A DNA stretch of 16,604 nucleotides, taken from NCBI GenBank assembly GCA_964467005.1, contig CAYXPI010000081.1, positions 1-16,604 of the forward strand, read 5' to 3'. The stretch is from Thermohalobaculum sp964467005 (GTDB taxonomy: Bacteria; Pseudomonadota; Alphaproteobacteria; Rhodobacterales; Rhodobacteraceae). The first letter of the stretch is position 1. The number at the start of each line of letters is the position of its first letter. Shown here one piece after another: positions 14,574-16,604 of this stretch. The notes beneath the pieces were generated by a model that saw only the letters and a list, made by a program, of their open reading frames with translations, made no database searches and was not told where the DNA came from. The position numbers were made by a program, and so were the translations under genes.

Positions 14574-15398
14574 TCATGCCCCCCGCCGGCGAAGCCAGAG
14601 GCTGGTCTCGAGCGCGCCGGGCAGGAGGGGCAGCGCGGCCAGGCCCGGGCGCGCCGCCGCGTTCATCCGTGTGCGCGCGTAATGGGAGGCGAAAAGGATC
14701 TCCATCCCCCCGCCCGCGAGCCATCCGCCGAGGCCGAGCTGTTCGGTGTAGCCGCGCCAGGCCCAGACCTCCGGATAGGGGTCCGGCAGGAAGACATCGT
14801 GGAAGTGCACCAGCACGCCGGGCCGGAGAATGGGCAGGATGCGGTTGAGCTGAAGGTCCACATCCGAGCCCGGCCAGAGGAGGTGCGAGCTGTCGAAAAA
14901 GGCGATGTCTCCGGGCACGAGCGCGGCGAAGGCGGGGAGGTCGTCGGCGGAGAGGAGCCGCCGCTCCCACGCGACGGGCAGTCCAGCGAGAGCGGCGCGG
15001 GGCGCGGGGTCGATGCAGCTGATCTCGGCGCCGCCCGCATCCCGGGCCGCGCGGGCGAGAAACCGGGTGGAGTGCCCGGAGCCCACCTCGAGGATCCGCC
15101 GGGGTCGGGCCTCGGCCACAATCGCCGAGGCGGCCGCACCGTCGAGACTGGGAAACCAGCTTTGGTCCCAGCGCGGCTCGGGCGCGGGGCCACGAAACGC
15201 CGCGAGCCTCGGGCCGAGCGCGTCGATCCGGTCGAGCACCTCCGCCATCCGGGGCTCGGCCGCGCAAAACACCGCCTCGAGCTCGGGATAGGCGGTGGGC
15301 TCCACCGCCCCGGCATATCGGAACGGGCTGAAGAACCCCCGCGGGCGGCCGAGAAGCGTCGACAGCCCCATCGTCAGCCGGCGCCTCCGCGCACGCAT
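14574..15398 (-). CDS. Class I SAM-dependent methyltransferase
   Basis: The 274-residue protein has a Rossmann methyltransferase core: motif I ILEVGSGHSTRF (102-113), an acidic residue after the second strand in ISCIDPAP (127-134, D130), and FFDSSHLLWPGSDVDLQL (167-184). It ends with a strand region VLVHFHDVFLPDPYPEVWAW. The HFHD and DSSH elements fit the Methyltransf_24-type families. An N-terminal extension of about 95 residues begins MRARRRRLTMGLSTLLGRPR. The start at 15396-15398 has a near-perfect Shine-Dalgarno AGGAGGTGA four bases upstream; an internal Met10 is a less likely start. The substrate is unknown. It follows the RGS-like gene on the same strand after 62 bp, so the two may be linked. 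Confidence 0.9.
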   Translation of the reverse strand: MRARRRRLTMGLSTLLGRPRGFFSPFRYAGAVEPTAYPELEAVFCAAEPRMAEVLDRIDALGPRLAAFRGPAPEPRWDQSWFPSLDGAAASAIVAEARPRRILEVGSGHSTRFLARAARDAGGAEISCIDPAPRAALAGLPVAWERRLLSADDLPAFAALVPGDIAFFDSSHLLWPGSDVDLQLNRILPILRPGVLVHFHDVFLPDPYPEVWAWRGYTEQLGLGGWLAGGGMEILFASHYARTRMNAAARPGLAALPLLPGALETSLWLRRRGA

Positions 15399-15460
15399 GG
15401 TCTCACCTCCTGTCGGATGCGCGCAGTCCTCGGCCAGACACGAAGCGAAGGCAAGGGCGC

Positions 15461-16045
15461 TCAAGCCAGGCCCGCGCGCTTCAATTCCCGCATGAGGACG
15501 GCCGACTTCATCTTGAGCTTCTCGGCCTTCACGAGCTTGTCCGAGAGTTTGGCGGCCTCCGTGTCGAACCCCGCGGCGATGTTGAAGATCAAGTCCGTCA
15601 GCGTCTTCACGTCGCCGATGCCGAGGAGCTTGGCCGCCTTCTTCGGGTCGCCCGTCATCTTCGCCGTCACGCGCGCCGCGTGGTGCGCGAGAAACGGCTT
15701 CGAGGACCAGAAGGCGAGCTTGAAGTTCGAGTCGAGCAGCGTCTCGCAGGTGTTTGCGCAGTTCCGGATGATCCCTTTCCAATCCCGGTGCTTCCAATCC
15801 GCGGTCTCGCCGATCCGCTCGGCCTTGTGGCGCAGGGTGTGCGCGATGTTGATCTCCCGCGGCGCGCCCGATTTGATGAAGGTGTTGTACATCTTTTTTG
15901 GATCGTAATTCGCGTCGAGGAACGCCGTGTTCTCGTCGGCGTATCTCGACTTTACGAACGCGCGGAACACCGGGCCGAGCTTGCCGTCGGACATCATCGT
16001 CGGGATCGTGTCGGGGTAGGTCTGGTTGCCGAGCTTCTTCGCCAT
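15461..16045 (-). CDS. RGS-domain-like protein (regulator of G-protein signalling fold)
   Basis: The 194-residue protein resembles a eukaryotic RGS domain at about residues 22-118. FRAFVKSRYADENTAFL (27-43) parallels the RGS start F-x-AFLKSEYSEEN-x2-FW; MYNTFIKSGAPREINI (52-67) parallels IYNEFI...A-x2-EVN; and LLDSNFKLAF (103-112) parallels the L-x3-DS-[YF]-x2-F helix. Glu38, Asn39, Asn66 and Asp105-Ser106 line up with residues that contact G-alpha in RGS4. Canonical RGS proteins accelerate GTP hydrolysis by heterotrimeric G-alpha, which bacteria lack, so the partner here is unknown. The C-terminal 75 residues are helical and Lys-rich (KKAAKLL, LVKAEKLKMKS). No signal peptide or membrane span is seen. 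The start ATG 16043-16045 has AAGG nine bases upstream; ATG 16051 is an alternative. The gene is divergent from icd and upstream of a methyltransferase gene. Confidence 0.78.
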   Translation of the reverse strand: MAKKLGNQTYPDTIPTMMSDGKLGPVFRAFVKSRYADENTAFLDANYDPKKMYNTFIKSGAPREINIAHTLRHKAERIGETADWKHRDWKGIIRNCANTCETLLDSNFKLAFWSSKPFLAHHAARVTAKMTGDPKKAAKLLGIGDVKTLTDLIFNIAAGFDTEAAKLSDKLVKAEKLKMKSAVLMRELKRAGLA

Positions 16046-16249
16046 AGTCATCATCCTTCTCATCAGCGGCATCGATTGGGGTCGCAGGGATGAGTGCCGG
16101 CTCGGCGCCGGGCGGATGTCTCAATCGTGTAAGACTTGGTGTCCGGGCTGCATCGCCGGGCATCGCAGAAAACGTCGCGTTGCCGGTCCTCCGGCCCGTG
16201 GGTAGTGTCGCCGCCGGTCGGAATGACAACAACCCTGGGAGACCATTCC
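16046..16249. promoter_or_regulatory. Divergent promoter region between the RGS-like gene and icd
   Basis: This 204-bp region should carry promoters for both divergent genes. Two short inverted repeats are present: CCGGC-TCGGC-GCCGG (16097-16111) and GCCGG-TCCT-CCGGC (16182-16195). A weak plus-strand promoter match is TTGCCG (16180-16185), 17 bases, TAGTGT (16203-16208). None is strong, and no terminator-like T tract follows the hairpins. Confidence 0.3.
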
Positions 16250-16604
16250 ATGTCGAAGATCAAAGTGGAGAACCCCGTCGTCGAGCTCGACGGCGACGAG
16301 ATGACCCGGATCATTTGGCAGTTCATCAAGGACAAGCTGATCCTGCCCTATCTGGACATCGACCTGCTCTACTACGATCTCGGCATTGAGGAGCGGGACC
16401 GCACCGACGACCAGATCACTGTGGACGCGGCCAACAAGATCAAGGAGGTGGGCGTCGGCGTGAAATGCGCGACCATCACCCCGGACGAGGCGCGGGTGGA
16501 GGAGTTTGGGCTGAAGCGCATGTATCGCAGCCCCAACGGCACGATCCGCAACATCCTGGGCGGCGTGATCTTCCGCCAACCGATCATCTGCAAGAACGTG
16601 CCGC
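16250..16604 (+). CDS. icd: NADP-dependent isocitrate dehydrogenase, 5' part, truncated by window edge
   Basis: The first 118 residues of an isocitrate dehydrogenase are visible; the enzyme converts isocitrate to 2-oxoglutarate and CO2 in the TCA cycle. The sequence (MSKIKVENPVVELDGDEMTR at the start, DQITVDAANKIKEVGVGVKC, then YRSPNGTIRNILGGVIFRQP and IICKNVP) is of the homodimeric type shared with eukaryotic IDH1/2, rather than the E. coli type. SPNGTIRNILGG supplies the Ser, Asn and Arg residues that bind isocitrate. NADP preference follows from the subfamily; the coenzyme-binding part is beyond the window edge. ATG 16250 follows GGGAGA with 7-nt spacing. The gene is divergent from the RGS-like gene. 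Confidence 0.96.
   Translation, partial: MSKIKVENPVVELDGDEMTRIIWQFIKDKLILPYLDIDLLYYDLGIEERDRTDDQITVDAANKIKEVGVGVKCATITPDEARVEEFGLKRMYRSPNGTIRNILGGVIFRQPIICKNVP

Noticed and set aside
15399..16232. Upstream extension of the methyltransferase frame to a 552-residue protein
   Set aside because: The added part lies out of frame over the RGS-like gene and is charged low-complexity sequence; ATG 15398 has a near-perfect Shine-Dalgarno.

Overview
The window is a compact, very GC-rich chromosomal segment from an alphaproteobacterium, most likely a member of the Rhodobacterales/Rhodobacteraceae. This rests on several things: an HslV with a 12-residue leader before the catalytic Thr, a ybjN-proC-csaA-phasin neighbourhood, a polyhydroxyalkanoate phasin, an EnvZ-like kinase, a YjgN/M48 pair, a propionyl-CoA carboxylase beta subunit and a eukaryote-like NADP isocitrate dehydrogenase. 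Genus cannot be fixed from the sequence alone. No rRNA, tRNA, CRISPR array, insertion sequence or prophage was seen, and no gap between genes exceeds about 210 bases.

Layout. (1) Positions 1-1505, minus strand: an unknown Leu/Met/Ala-rich, low-charge protein, followed 33 bases later by the 5' part of pccB. (2) Positions 1666-5649, plus strand: hslV, two polytopic membrane-protein genes and hslU, joined by three ATGA overlaps. The second membrane gene (3368-4348) is frameshifted. The two membrane proteins look like distant paralogues and sit inside what is usually a simple hslVU pair. (3) Positions 5657-8529, minus strand: an EnvZ-like histidine kinase and, downstream, a single-pass Pro/Ala/Arg-rich protein with a degenerate peptidoglycan-binding-like segment and an in-frame 12-bp tandem repeat. 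(4) Positions 8567-9463, plus strand: an MBL-fold hydrolase, divergent from the kinase. (5) Positions 9453-11937, minus strand: a YjgN/DUF898 membrane protein and an M48 metallopeptidase, probably co-transcribed. (6) Positions 12012-14416, minus strand: ybjN, proC, a phasin and csaA. (7) Positions 14574-16045, minus strand: a small protein resembling a eukaryotic RGS domain, then a class I SAM-dependent methyltransferase. (8) Position 16250 to the end, plus strand: the 5' part of icd, divergent from the RGS-like gene.

Most of the window is core metabolism and proteostasis: HslUV protease, M48 protease, CsaA chaperone-like protein, proline synthesis, carboxylase, IDH and PHA-granule phasin. 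The most unusual items are the RGS-like protein (15461-16045), the unclassified low-charge protein with cysteines only at its two ends (534-1505), and the paralogous membrane-protein pair embedded in the hslVU operon, one of which carries what look like two compensating frameshifts.
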